From Lobosporangium transversale (taxonomy: Eukaryota > Mortierellomycota > Mortierellomycetes > Mortierellales > Mortierellaceae): 64,000 nt of DNA. The notes under the pieces are model-generated. The model searched no databases. It saw only the letters and a program-made list of their open reading frames with translations, and had not been told where the DNA came from. Position numbers and translations under genes: made by a program. The stretch lies in assembly GCF_002105155.1 (NCBI RefSeq), contig NW_019029045.1, positions 1 to 64,000 on the forward strand. The letters run 5' to 3'. Positions within the stretch are counted from its first letter, which is position 1. Each line of letters starts with the position of its first letter. Positions 21,401-32,800 of this stretch are shown here, piece after piece.

Positions 21401-24207
21401 AATTTCTCGCCTGAGGCACTAACGGGTCAAGAGAATTTGGAGGCGTGTATACAGAGTATTCCATACTTGATCCAAATCTATGGAGCTTCGGATGATCAGT
21501 CCCATAGGCGAGAAATCCTGTCCTTTGTCCTCAAGCATATCAACGGCCTCCCTGACCCGCACAATTACACCAATTGTGTAATCCGGAGTATTATAGATGC
21601 ATTTGATGTAAAAGGATACGAGCAGTTCCTGATTGAACTCTTGTATTTTAACAAGGACCAACCAACTTGGGCCCCTAGACGCCGACTGGGCGAGAATGTC
21701 AATCTTATTTCGTTTATCATCAAAAAGGCCGAGGGTCATCCAAAGCTCGCCTCGACCGCAAGGATTGTGATTGATTATTGTTGTTGGATGGCGAAATCAC
21801 AGAAAGAGCTTGGATATCTATCATTGGTCATTGAGGCGATCCCAGCTATGATCAAACATGAGCCTGAAATCGCACTAGAGGCGATGCGCAAGATGGCATT
21901 TATCCCTGTGAAACGACACGACTTTGTAGTAAACCGCTCGAGAGTATGCCGACCACTGACAATCAAACGGTTATTGTTGATCGACTACTTTTTCCCACAA
22001 AATAGTCTATCCATCTACAAATGCAAAAAACCTGTGTTCCAACTCAACCCATTCCTACCATCGCATCAGACGAGACAGGAGGAGGGCGTTCAAGACAACG
22101 GAAGCTTCAAGGCAGATGTGTATGTTACTTCGTTTGATATGCTCTGGAACATAGAGAGTCCACCGATAAGGAAACTGCAAAGGAGAGACGAGAAATCGAC
22201 TCCTACTTGGAAATTGCTTTTATGGATCGCACTCTGGAAGGCAAAGCCCAAGCGCTTCAAGTATGTCCGAATGCATGACTTGGCCCCAGAGTATTTTGAT
22301 AACCCTGCCATCGAAGCACTTATAGAGTATAAATGGTATAGTATGGCACTGAGAGCATGGGACTTTCTCTCAAATTTCTCTCAAAAAGAGATCTTCTGAT
22401 AACACATCTACAGCTAATGTCTTCTTTATTTGATTTCCTCTCTCGCTATAGGAACAAATTTGCGAGCTCATACTGGTTGACACGCTTCTTCTTCCAGTGT
22501 ATCTACTATGTGATGGTATTGACGGTCAGTTTTTTGCAAGTATATGCTAAGCCCTCAAGAACAGAGGTTTTATTAGTAGGAATTGCGGCAATGGCGGTGG
22601 TGTTTCTGTGGCTTGAGATGATACAGTGCCTTAGAGATCCACGTCGATACATCAAATCCGCATACAACCTTGTTGACATTTGTGTCTTTGTGCTTCCGCT
22701 GAGCGCTAGTATCGTACAGTTGGCCACATTGAAGCGCGCTGAGGATAGTAGCAACTCAAGGTTGTTCAGCTTTGCGATCTTGGCTGTTTACTGGCATATG
22801 GTACGCATTTGCTGTGTGGGATATAAACTATGGTTTCTTCGTTAGAAAACGCGACTGAGCAGTTTTTTTTATTTTTTATTTTTATTTTTTTATATTAATT
22901 ATTTATAAACCCTAGCTATTTGAACTGCGTGTCATTCAAGGCGTATGTCGCACGGTGACAATTATCCTGAGAGTCGCGCGGATGATCAAGGTGTTCTTCA
23001 TTATCTTTGCAGCGTCCATACTCGCGTTTGCACATACGTTCTTACATTTGTTGTGGGCCAAGACCATCGATGATGAAGACAGGACTAAAAATGCTGCAAA
23101 TTTCCCTCGTGATTTTCCAGGCGCCCTTTCGGCCACGTATTTTTTTATGGTAATATATCTATGCACATATTATATTGATATTGATATGATGGTAAGTAAC
23201 ATGGTGTTGATCTCTTTATTTCATTTTATTTATTTATTTTACTTTATTTATTTATTGTGGTTTGTCGAAAGGGTGGACGATATGACCCCGTAAATGACAA
23301 ATTTGGATCCGATGATGTTGCCTTTCACATCATAATGGCTCTCTACTTCTTCACCACAGTTATCCTTATTCTCAATGTACTAATCGGTAAGTTTATAAAA
23401 AAAAAGAGAAAAAAAAATCAAGAAAGCGTAAAACATCAAAACCAAATCTTTATAGACTTGCTAATCTTTTCATTCCTTTGTTTGATCGAAACTTTCAAAC
23501 GTTAGCACTGATTAACGCGGCATTCGCAGCAGTAGACAGTAACTGGTACAGTCAGTGGCTTAGAAACCTATTCCAGTTTGTTGGGAGAGCGGAAAATATG
23601 ACTTATCATACGCCAGGTATCAATACCGAGCTTTTTTTTTTTTTTTTTTTTTTTTATTACTGTTCGTTCGTGGAACTGCAATTTTTCTTATTTTTATTAT
23701 TATTTTTTTAACCTAGGCCTTCGAAGCACCTGTGGTTGGTTCCCAAGAGAGATCTATTACATTGCCAACCAGCAAGAAGTGGAGGATTATTATAAAAAGC
23801 ATTTTGGAGACAACATAGTCTTGTCAACTATGCCAACTTCCATGGCAATCGAGATGGTGACTAAAAAGGCAACCGACATACCAGCCACCATAGCAGCCAG
23901 TATGAGAACCAGTATAGCAGGTAGCAATGCAAGCGACGCGAGTCATACAAGCAGAGCATCACTTCTTCCATCAATGTCCAAGCGCGAGCTTCGGTTTAAA
24001 AATGCGATAGAAAGAGCTGAGATGACAGGGTCCTCGACTACAACAATGTCTACAGCTGGGATAGAGACCTCGACATATACAGGTAAAGAGGATTTGAGCC
24101 AGCAGCTGGAGGTGATGCGACGTGATTTCCAGGAGCATCAGACCGCAGTAGAAGAACAAAACAGAGAAATAATGGAGCTACTGCAACTGCTGCAGAGAAC
24201 GAAATGA
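18455..24207 (+). CDS. TRP-like cation channel, tandem copy B (intact)
   Basis: Supported exons: 18791..18833, 18932..19054, 19151..19412, 19500..22335, 22452..22800, 22916..23149, 23272..23386, 23506..23616 and 23717..24207. All junctions are GT-AG with matching phases. The first exon, probably from the ATG at 18455, is unresolved. Architecture equals copy A without most of the SKE repeat block: beta-propeller-like N-terminus, helical middle (LEACIQSIPYLIQIYGASDD and following), then six membrane helices. The pore is FPRDFPGALSATYFFM-GGRYDPVNDKF and the S6-like helix is LILNVLIALINAAF. The split between membrane segments over five small exons is conserved between copies. It is probably a plasma- or endomembrane non-selective cation channel (inference). 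I know of no characterised fungal relative with this N-terminus. Copy B stays in frame where copy A is shifted. Confidence 0.8.
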
Positions 24208-24907
24208 AGGTAGAATTAAAGGCGGCGTTTCATGAGCACCTTTCCTTCTTTCTTGCCTTGCTCTAGAAAAACAGCGATGAAGTAAGAAAAGGGGTAAGGG
24301 ATACAAAAGTAAAACGTAAAAAAAACTTGTTTTATTTTTACTCTCTAATAACCCGTGCCAGTGTGATAATATCAGTTCTGGTTTTGCCGATATTGACGAC
24401 TGGAAGCCTTTTGCTGTCGAGAACAGCTGTAGACAAACATGACACGGTTCTGCTTTTACTCACCTCATGGGTGTTGACATTGTGCAATATATTTAATACC
24501 CAATTATTGTGCGAACAAAATGGAGGTTCTCAGAATCAGCGTGCTGATCATGATAAGCGGTTAGAATGAGTTGATATGGTTACCGGAAAAATCCTGTAGT
24601 TCTATAAACCAAAAACAATGGTCCGGTATATGCTATGGCTGCCATAACTTTGTGCTTATAAGCCGAAGGCTCACTGTTCGGTCACAGTGAGGGTACGATG
24701 GCTGTAGTAGCAGTTGAACTAATTGCTATGGTAGCTGTATAGTAACCGTAATGCAGTCATAGCGGCATTGGCAATGACAGTGTCTAGTTTCACTGATAGG
24801 TCCTATGGAAATTCACGATGCGCTTCGATTGCTCGAAGCGATCTGAGAGATGTATATGATTGAAGCTTTACTGATATACGGGGATTTCCATTTTCTGTGT
24901 AATTGTC

Positions 24908-24939
<32 letters not shown>

Positions 24940-25077
24940 TTTAAACTAGAAATGCAAGCTCGAGACGTGACATGGTTGGATTGTCTAGGAAGGATTGTTA
25001 TATACAGGCTCAAATTGACAGGGTTGCAGGAATTGCTCTTTCCCTCATCAAAAGGCTAACCGGCACTACTATTAGAC
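24208..25077. other. Intergenic region downstream of channel copy B
   Basis: No supported gene. It carries a T run of about 25 nt (24911-24935). A GCTATGGTAGCTG-type imperfect repetitive stretch lies at about 24625-24780. The left part is weakly similar to the spacer after copy A. Confidence 0.5.
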
Positions 25078-25338
25078 CTAGTCATCTATAAACTCAATAA
25101 TGTCGGTCTCCATAATATAAAACAATAAACCCATTGGTACAGCAATATCGTTGCCCAGGGCATCGACCACAGGAACAATGATAACAGAAAAAGTGATGCT
25201 GGTAGAGATAGAAGCAGCAATGGTTCCTTGTTGTGTATCTGGAGGATGTAAAGATTGGTTGCCAAGGCCGACTGCACTAGGGATATGTGCCTGAGGGTTC
25301 AATACGGCAGAGAGGAATCGCCTTGCAGATATGGGCAT
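25078..25338 (-). CDS. Small hypothetical protein, 86 aa
   Basis: Single open frame on the minus strand from the ATG at 25338 to a stop at 25078. I do not recognise it. The middle is hydrophobic (SITFSVIIVPVVDAL and IAVPMGLLFYIM) and the C-terminus acidic. Support comes from context: a TATA box (reverse complement of about 25429-25436) lies about 91 bp upstream, and a CT-rich leader lies between TATA and ATG, as in other genes here. There is no intron evidence. It could also be a chance ORF. Confidence 0.4.
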   Translation of the reverse strand: MPISARRFLSAVLNPQAHIPSAVGLGNQSLHPPDTQQGTIAASISTSITFSVIIVPVVDALGNDIAVPMGLLFYIMETDIIEFIDD

Positions 25339-25428
25339 AATGAAATTGTTTTCAAATGAATAGAGTGAAGTGCTAAAGGGTAAAAGAATGATAAAGCTGG
25401 AGACGCAGGTCTAGCAAAAAAGACTTCG

Positions 25429-25436
25429 TTTTTATA
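25429..25436 (-). promoter_or_regulatory. TATA box upstream of the 86-aa ORF
   Basis: TATAAAAA on the minus strand, followed by a CT-rich leader and the ATG at 25338. It is the main reason for listing that small ORF as a possible gene. Confidence 0.4.
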
Positions 25437-26346
25437 GGTGAATTTTTGAGCATAGTCATGTATTTAGTCGCACACATGGAGTATGATTAAATTGGAGCGA
25501 GTGGAGCAGCAGACAAGAGATGCCTGTTGAAATGCCAGCATCGAGGCATGTATATTTTCGTATCTCCTCACAACTACAGGTTTGGCCGCAGAAGCGTCTA
25601 TTAAAACTAAGACGAGGCTTTGCTTTCTAACGACAAGAATAGGCTTTCCTCCAGTACCTTCAGCCGATAATGCAAGTTATGCTTGACGCTCACCACTTTT
25701 GGAGTCTAGCCAGCTTTCTCCCTACGAACATGTGTAAGTTTGACAGGCACTCTAGCTATTATGATTGGCCTTTAACATCTTCATAGGATCTTATGAGTAC
25801 AATAGTCCTGATGGCATTGGTTTAGTTACAAAGCTGGAGACAGACGATTGAGGGATGACGGTTTTTTTATACAGATGTCACTGAACCATGAGACCCAAAA
25901 ACACGTACGGATGTAGAACTCTACACTTTTAAAGATATTGATACATAAAATTGAACTTTTTTTACGCCCAGATTTTTCACCTAGTGAACTTGTGCCACTG
26001 GTGTTTCGTGTACCCTAATGTGCATATCACACCACCAAGTGTGAAAGTTTCCTGGTGAAAATCGCTTTATTTACCAACCAGCTCTGGTATCATATCACGC
26101 CTCTACAGTGACTTCCTTGCTATGCTCCTCCGCTATTTCTCATATAATCTGTATGAATGAACAGTGCTATTACAATAGTAATAATAATAATAGTAATAAT
26201 ATTTAAATATGTCCCGAGTCCAAAATTCTGCAAAAAGACAGACTGTAACTTCTTGTTGGAGGCACAAGCAGCTTAAACGGTGGATATATCTCCTGAATGA
26301 CATCCTCTTCCAATTGATAGCAATTGTTGGCTATCGTCTCAGACCT
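25437..26346. other. Intergenic region without a supported gene
   Basis: No long ORF on either strand. An (ATA/ATT)-rich microsatellite lies at about 26170-26205. The right end is probably the 3' UTR of the 125-aa gene. Confidence 0.5.
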
Positions 26347-27016
26347 CTAAGCTGATGGGCGTGATGACGATGAAACAGAAGATTGCACAGATGTTGGTGT
26401 TGTCGTCGTCGCTGCCGCAGCTGCAGCATTGGATAGAGCAATTCTAGGCCTCTTGAAGAGTCGAGGAGGCTGTGGGGTGCTTTGAACATCCAGTCCTGTT
26501 CCTGCTCCTGCCCCTGCTCCTGCCCCTGCCCCTGTTTCTGGAGTTGGTGCTCTCTTTGGGGTTTCTTCCGCATTTATCGTTGGGACCTGAAAAAAAAAAA
26601 AAAAAAAAAAAAAAAAAGTGAGAGAGAGAGAGAGAGAAATTGAGTAGATTGAAAAAGCTACATGGACTGGTCTCTACCTGCCTGTATTTGATATATTTTA
26701 AATGTGTTGTAATAAAGCAAAGTGCTGAAGTAAGAAACTCACCTGCTTCTTGTGGCGTATAGCTGCAAGAATGAGGTTCTCATCGCTACTTGGTAATACT
26801 ATTAAGAGAGAACACTAGCCTTTGTTAGAACCTTTTACTTTTCATTCCCACCTCTTTTTTCGATTAATAACGCATGCATGTGTTACCCTGATGTGGTGTT
26901 TGGTCAACTGTTGTAAAAAAAGGTTTACTCTCACCCTGGCCGTTCATTCGCACCCTCTCATAATTGGCAGCTGAGAATGCGTTTGTCTTTGAAGGCAAAT
27001 TGCGCAAGTACTCCAT
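26347..27016 (-). CDS. Hypothetical 125-aa protein, three exons
   Basis: Exons on the minus strand: 26935..27016, 26743..26798 and 26347..26586. Both introns are GT-AG with correct phases. The N-terminal part is MEYLRNLPSKTNAFSAANYE, then VLPSSDENLILAAIRHKKQ across two junctions. That looks like a compact conserved helical segment. Then come a Pro/Thr linker with a Gly-Ala repeat (six GA pairs), PPRLFKRPRIALS with a basic patch that could be a nuclear signal, and an Ala/Thr/Ser tail. I do not recognise the family. The second intron has a T27 run directly before the acceptor. The start lies 125 bp from the stop of the Mtg2 gene on the same strand. Existence is well supported by splicing logic; function unknown. 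Confidence 0.65.
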
Positions 27017-27141
27017 TTATTGTTCACAGAGGCTAAAAGGTTGGTGGCAATCTGCGTAGTTTGGTGACTAGAGTGATTGAGATATTCGGTTTCTTTCAAA
27101 AAGCCACTGCAACAAAGGAACATGGGAAAGATATTTAATTT

Positions 27142-29113
27142 TTATTCCTCAGACTTGTGAGGGTTATGGAGAATATTGCGTCGCGTTGCTTTGAGGACTG
27201 ACGCTTCTTCTTCTTCCTGCTGTTCCCTCTGTTCTTTGCGCTTGAATGCAGCATCCTCTTTGGCCTTTTCAGCTTCAACAATCTCTCGCAAAATCGATGT
27301 AACCTTGACAATGTTCTTCTTATATTTGGCGGACACAGGGACGATCTTTATATCAAAGTCTGCGGATGGCGACGATGATGAAGAGCTGGCAGCTGCACGC
27401 CTCTTGACCCATTCTTCCTGAACCAGCTTCTCGAATAGCTGGAAATTCTTGGGTGCGACTTCTGTCACATCCGCCTTGTTAGCAATGATCATGGAAGGTC
27501 TTCGCGTTAAACCAGGCTGATACGCTTCCAGCTCAGCCAAAAGTGTCTTCCAATCTTCAAATGGTTGGCTATATTCTGAATCACTCTTTGAATGCTGCTG
27601 GTCCTGTGTTGGTAATTCCTCCTTGTTTTCAAGCTCAGAATCATTTTCTTGATATTCCTCCTCAGGACTCCAATCATCGACTCCTTTGACCTGCCGCTTG
27701 ACACCAAACTCGGCTGCAATGTCAATCACATACACCAGTACTTTGCTTCGCTCTACATGTCTCAAAAATGAGTGCCCTAATCCGATATTTCGGTGTGCGC
27801 CTCGGATCAATCCTGGAATGTCCGCCACTTTAACCTGATAGGAATCTGGATAATCTACCGTACCAATATAGGGATTTAACGTCGTGAAGGGGTATGGCGC
27901 AATAGCTGGGTGCGCATTTGAGACCGCCTGCAAGAACGTAGATTTGCCAGCGTTGGGCAGCCCAACTAGGCCTGCATCTGCAATAGTCTTCAATTCCAGT
28001 GTGAGCCACCTGGTCTGGCCTTCACGCCCTCTTGTTGCATACTTGGGCGCCCTGTTCTGCGTTGTTAGGAAATGTGGGTTTCCATATCCGCCTCCACCAC
28101 CTCTTGCTACCAAAAATGTTGTTCCATCCTCTGTATGCTCATTGACATCTAGTAGCAATGGCTTCTTGTTCATGGCTGCTCTCCTAGCCTCGACAATCCT
28201 ATCTTCCTCTGCGACCCATGCCTGGGCCTCCTCAAAATAATTAACCTTTCCCTCCGGCAATGTCGTCAAGGAATTGGTCATACGAGGGTACAAGACCCAG
28301 CGTTTTGACATTTCTCGCTCCTTTGCCTCCAATTCTCCTAGCTGTAAAGACTTGTGAAATGGATCATCCTCTTCTTCTTCACCTGGGGTTTTTTCTTTTT
28401 CGGGAGAAGGCACTTCACGGATGATGGTGCCCATAGGGATCTTGATGATTAAGTCCTTGCCTGCATGTCCGTGCATGAGAGAACCTTTGCCATGGACGCC
28501 CCGAGGTGCTGCAGCAGTATGAGGGATATGTTGGAGTGAGGTTTCATTGGATGATGCCTCAAAGATTACGTTACCACCACGGCCACCATTACCACCATTA
28601 GGTTGGCCGAAGGCCACAAACTTTTCGCGATGAAACGAGACACATCCATCACCTCCTTGGCCTCCAGAGACTTTGATCCTACAAAAATCAACAAAGTTTC
28701 TTCCCTGATAGATATACAAGTATAATTTATTAATACAATTGAGCGTTACCTAATTCAAACATCTGTCAAGGCAGTAAGGAGGAGGAGGAAAAAAAAATCA
28801 CCTTGGCACGCAATTTCCATTCGACACCTTTGGCACGACCGCGTGGCTCTGCAGTATAATCAGGCAGTCCATCGATAGTCCTTTCCCAGCCGTCTACAGG
28901 CACGTCGCCTTCATTTGTACTATTATTTGGAGGCAGCCCGCTGTCTTGGGCGCAAGCAATATATGAGCATGAACAAAAGGATCTTGTTGAAAGTGGTGCT
29001 CGTGTCACTACAACTGTACGCGACTGTGAGAAAAGCCTAGACCTGGATCCATGTAGGATGCTTGCTGAGCTATGGATACCATGTATAGCTTTTGAGCTTG
29101 TGATTCTATGCAT
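27142..29113 (-). CDS. MTG2: Mitochondrial Obg-family GTPase (Mtg2/GTPBP5-like)
   Basis: Two exons on the minus strand, 28802..29113 and 27142..28704, give 624 aa. The first 60 residues are rich in Arg/Ser with few acids, a likely mitochondrial presequence. The glycine-rich Obg fold begins at FVDFCRIKVSGGQGGDG and continues with PNGGNGGRGGNVIFEA. The G domain carries G1 GLPNAGKS (about residues 352-359), G3 DIPGL (about 399) and G4 NKAD (about 513). Obg/Mtg2 proteins bind the large mitoribosomal subunit and use GTP in its late assembly. An acidic, charged insert of roughly 90 residues (after IIREVPSPEKEK) interrupts the end of the Obg fold. A second acidic insert lies inside the G domain before G4. 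The C-terminal tail is Lys/Glu-rich. Confidence 0.92.
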
Positions 29114-29878
29114 GGTTATTTTTATGATTTCTTTTTAATAAAAAAAAAAAAAGAAAATAATAAAGTGGCCAACAAGTGAATGAAGAAATGAATGTCCTTT
29201 TGCCATGAGATCCGATCGCTTTGAACCCTGAGATAACCATTGAATCATTAGGTTTAACTCAAACGCAGTCCAGTTTTAATTTTGAGAAGGCAGAAAATTG
29301 TGGAACATTCAGTTTGAAGGGGTATCAGTTGCCATGGTCAATGGTCGATAACCATCTACATAGTGGCCAAGATACTCAAGCTCGCCAAGCTCGCCAAGCT
29401 GGAGGTCTTTCAGAGGACTTTATTTTCATTCCACGTATTTTATGCATACATCTGTACTTACTGAGTATTTACCATATTAAACAATTTGAACAAGAGCTGT
29501 GCAATTAGATTTTGCTTGATCACATCGGGCAGGAACTCCTGAGGGTTATTTCACAATCAATTGTCCAAAGAAGGAATGTGATGCCTTGCATGCTAAACGT
29601 CAATGCTTGGCCACATCCCTCATTCTCTGATTTCCTTACTCTCTTACTCTTACTCTTACTCTTACCCTTATTCTCATTCACACTTGTCCTCACTCTGACA
29701 TTCACTCGCTCTTCCTAGACAGCAACTCTTTTTTTTTTTTTTTTTTTTTTTTATCTCCTCTACTCAATTACTCTCACTCATTAGCATACATTTCATTACT
29801 TTAGAATTCTTCTCTGACTTTTCCACCAGGTGCTCACCAATACAACAAGTTCAATTCCACATCTTATAAAAAATACAA
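29114..29878. promoter_or_regulatory. Divergent MTG2/STB6-like promoter region
   Basis: The 765 bp between the starts contain a (TTACTC)n-type repeat at about 29636-29672, a T run of about 24 nt near 29729-29752, and a direct repeat CTCGCCAAG near 29381-29400. No ORF is convincing; a 95-codon frame at 29221 starts at TTG and has no support. Confidence 0.5.
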
Positions 29879-32800
29879 ATGTCTCTGATTCCAGGACAAT
29901 ATGTCTTTTGTGAAAAGGGACGCATCCTTGACATTTGTAAAAATGTAGAAGGCATCCGTATCGATAACAGAGAGTACAAGTTGGAAGGTTATCAAATATA
30001 TCTTGTAGAGCAATGGTAAAAAAAAAAAAAAAATCAGCTATCCTAAACTGCGACGTCGCAAATTGTTGATAAAATCGATCTGGATTTAGAGAGCTTCGAA
30101 ACGAACATGCTATTTTGTTTATCTATCCGATATTATAGGGCTATTGAACGGAATCGTGAAGTTGCCACGGCAGTGTCGTTCACAGGCGATCCAGTTCACA
30201 AGGTATAAATAAAAGAAATATACCATGGACAAATAAAAAAAGCGATCGCTGTCCCAAAAATGAAGGAGCTATATTTCCTATGATTTTGTCCAACAACTTT
30301 TTTTTTTTTTTTTTTTTTTGCTTGTCTGCTCAAACATGCACAAAAATAGATTCAGGTCGTGGCGATCACAATTGAACATCCAGATGTATCATGTCCGCGA
30401 TTAGAAAAAGTGTTTGAAGAGCTAAGGGAAGAGAAATCAAGACCCAAGGACGTAAGTGATGCCCTTTATTTATTTTATTTTTTTTATTATTAGTATCGGT
30501 CTCAACTGCAATGATACCATCCTACTCAATCTCTCCCTTATTCTTATTTGCTATATTATAAACAACTTTTTTTTTTTTTTTTCTTTTTTCTATTCCTTGG
30601 ATCTCATTTTTAGACACCACACGGACAACTGTTTGTTACAAATCTCAGTTTATTTGCCTCATCACTCAACATAGTCTTGGTGCCACACCAAGGAGACTTT
30701 GATTTGTATCAGCCGCGGTTTTATTTGAACCTCAATCTTCGGAGAATGGGATGTAGCGGACGCAGTGCACTTACTTCAAAGTCACCAAGGTAATAATACC
30801 CATCATACTCATAAAGATAAATGGATATTTTGGACAACGTGTACACACACAAAAAAAAAAAAAAAAAAAAAAAAAAGAATATCTTTTTGTCGCAATTGTA
30901 AGATATAGAAGGTATGGGAGCCATTGAGACGACAATAACGTTCATTTCTGGATTTTAAACAATGATATACATTTATTTATCCATGTATAGTGGCGCTCAA
31001 CGGGAAAAATTCAACCAGCTTTACAAGATTTCGGATTCAACTGATTTTGAAGAGACCGTCATTAAGCTGGTGACTCTGGTTCAGAACTGTTTATATATTT
31101 TTGGACTTTTTAATATTAAGGATGTCGACGGCCTTTTATGCGACGCAACCGAAAGAGGTCTGGACACATTTTACAAGATATTCCTTAGCTCCAAGTTTCA
31201 GGTAAATTTTCTTTTAATCATTCTTTTTTTTTTATTTTTATTTTTATTTTTTTTTATATCTTAACCATGCAACAGACCTAACACAAAAGTGAGAATTGAT
31301 CGAATCATTATTAGAAATTCTCTCCTGATAATAATGCATTGGATCCAAGTGTATTGGCAGGAATGTTTAGTGAGCTGCTTAATGTTCGAAGCAAATTACA
31401 ACATCTCGTAAACAACGTAAGGACATATATATCAGAGAGGAGGATAATAAGTGAGCTATGTTATTCTTAATCTTAGTACTGAATGAACAATACTTTTTGT
31501 AATTCTCATCGTAGGTACCAAAAGATCCGTTTGCAGAACCAGAGGCATTCCTCAGCGCTGTCAAGACATTTCAGGTAAAAGCAAACAGATATGGTCAAGC
31601 CGAGAATGATCTGGGGTCACTATCATTAACTTGCGCGACTAACTTGGTAGAGGTGGGGCTTATTGTAAAACATGTAGGCCAAGAAACCAGATCTGAAGGC
31701 ACGCTATCTTGACTTGAAGACAGTAGAAGCTATCACAGCAGCGTATCAATCATCATTTAATCCGCAAGGCCTAAAGGTCCACAAGGTGCTCAAATCCAAG
31801 ATTGAGGACTTTTCAGGAATGACAGCAGTGAATCCTGAGGGTGAAACAACAGACCTGGAAGTGTTTGCAAAGCACATTCATATGGACTCTCTAAAGCAGG
31901 TCTGGAGAGGCAAACCTAAGCATAAACCGGATATGGCAGACGCATTGGTGAATGGCGACTGGTTAACTGGAGGCAAAGAATTGGGCAAGAGTTTGGTCCG
32001 GGGCCTAGCAAAGACTGTAAGGGAACTTGTGCTATTAAGATCAAAAGAATAGAGCTGTTTGTCGAGCCTTTTTTTTTTTTTTTTTTTTTTTTTTTCCTCC
32101 AAAAAATAGATAATGTTTAAGCTAATGGATCAAATTTGACTACCACTTAGACTCGAGAGACGAAGAATGCATCGCAGTCTCTGAAGAGTATAACAGGGTA
32201 AGATGACTTGGTTTAGATGTTGGAGCAAGGAAAGATGCTTTGACAAAACATTTCCTTACACTTCTTGTCCATCAATCATATCTAGTGCAAAGAATAGGCA
32301 ATCTCTGCTATTGCCTAAAGGGAAACCAACACCTGTGCTAAACATAAGGGATGGAACAATGACTGAAGAGATGCTTGTCACTTCAGCACTACTCGAGCGT
32401 AAGTCAGGAATAATAATAACGGCTAAATGGTGGCAAGTTGCCGCTATCAAAAATATTCAAAAACCGAACTGAGCAGAACTGGACTGAACTCCCTATACTC
32501 TTTCTCTATGTTAGCTTCAGTTTTAAAATCAGATGACGAGCGAAATGATGGAGAGGAATCTGACGAGGTACAGCCGTCTACAACGGTTGCTTCATCAACT
32601 GTCAACTTCCAAGGATCTGAAGAAGAGACGCCAGCAACATTTACCGCAGAAGCAGCACCTCAGTCCAAACCTGTAGCCGCTATTCCTTCACTCGATACTT
32701 TGGCTTTATTATTCTCGCAGAAACCTGAACCACCGGGACCGCCTGAAATCACTGCATTTTATCTGGAGAGAAGAAACGACCACTCCAACTCTGGCTCTTC

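Noticed and set aside
29221-29508. 95-codon + strand frame in the MTG2/STB6-like promoter
   Set aside because: Begins at TTG, spans repeats and has no splice or family support.
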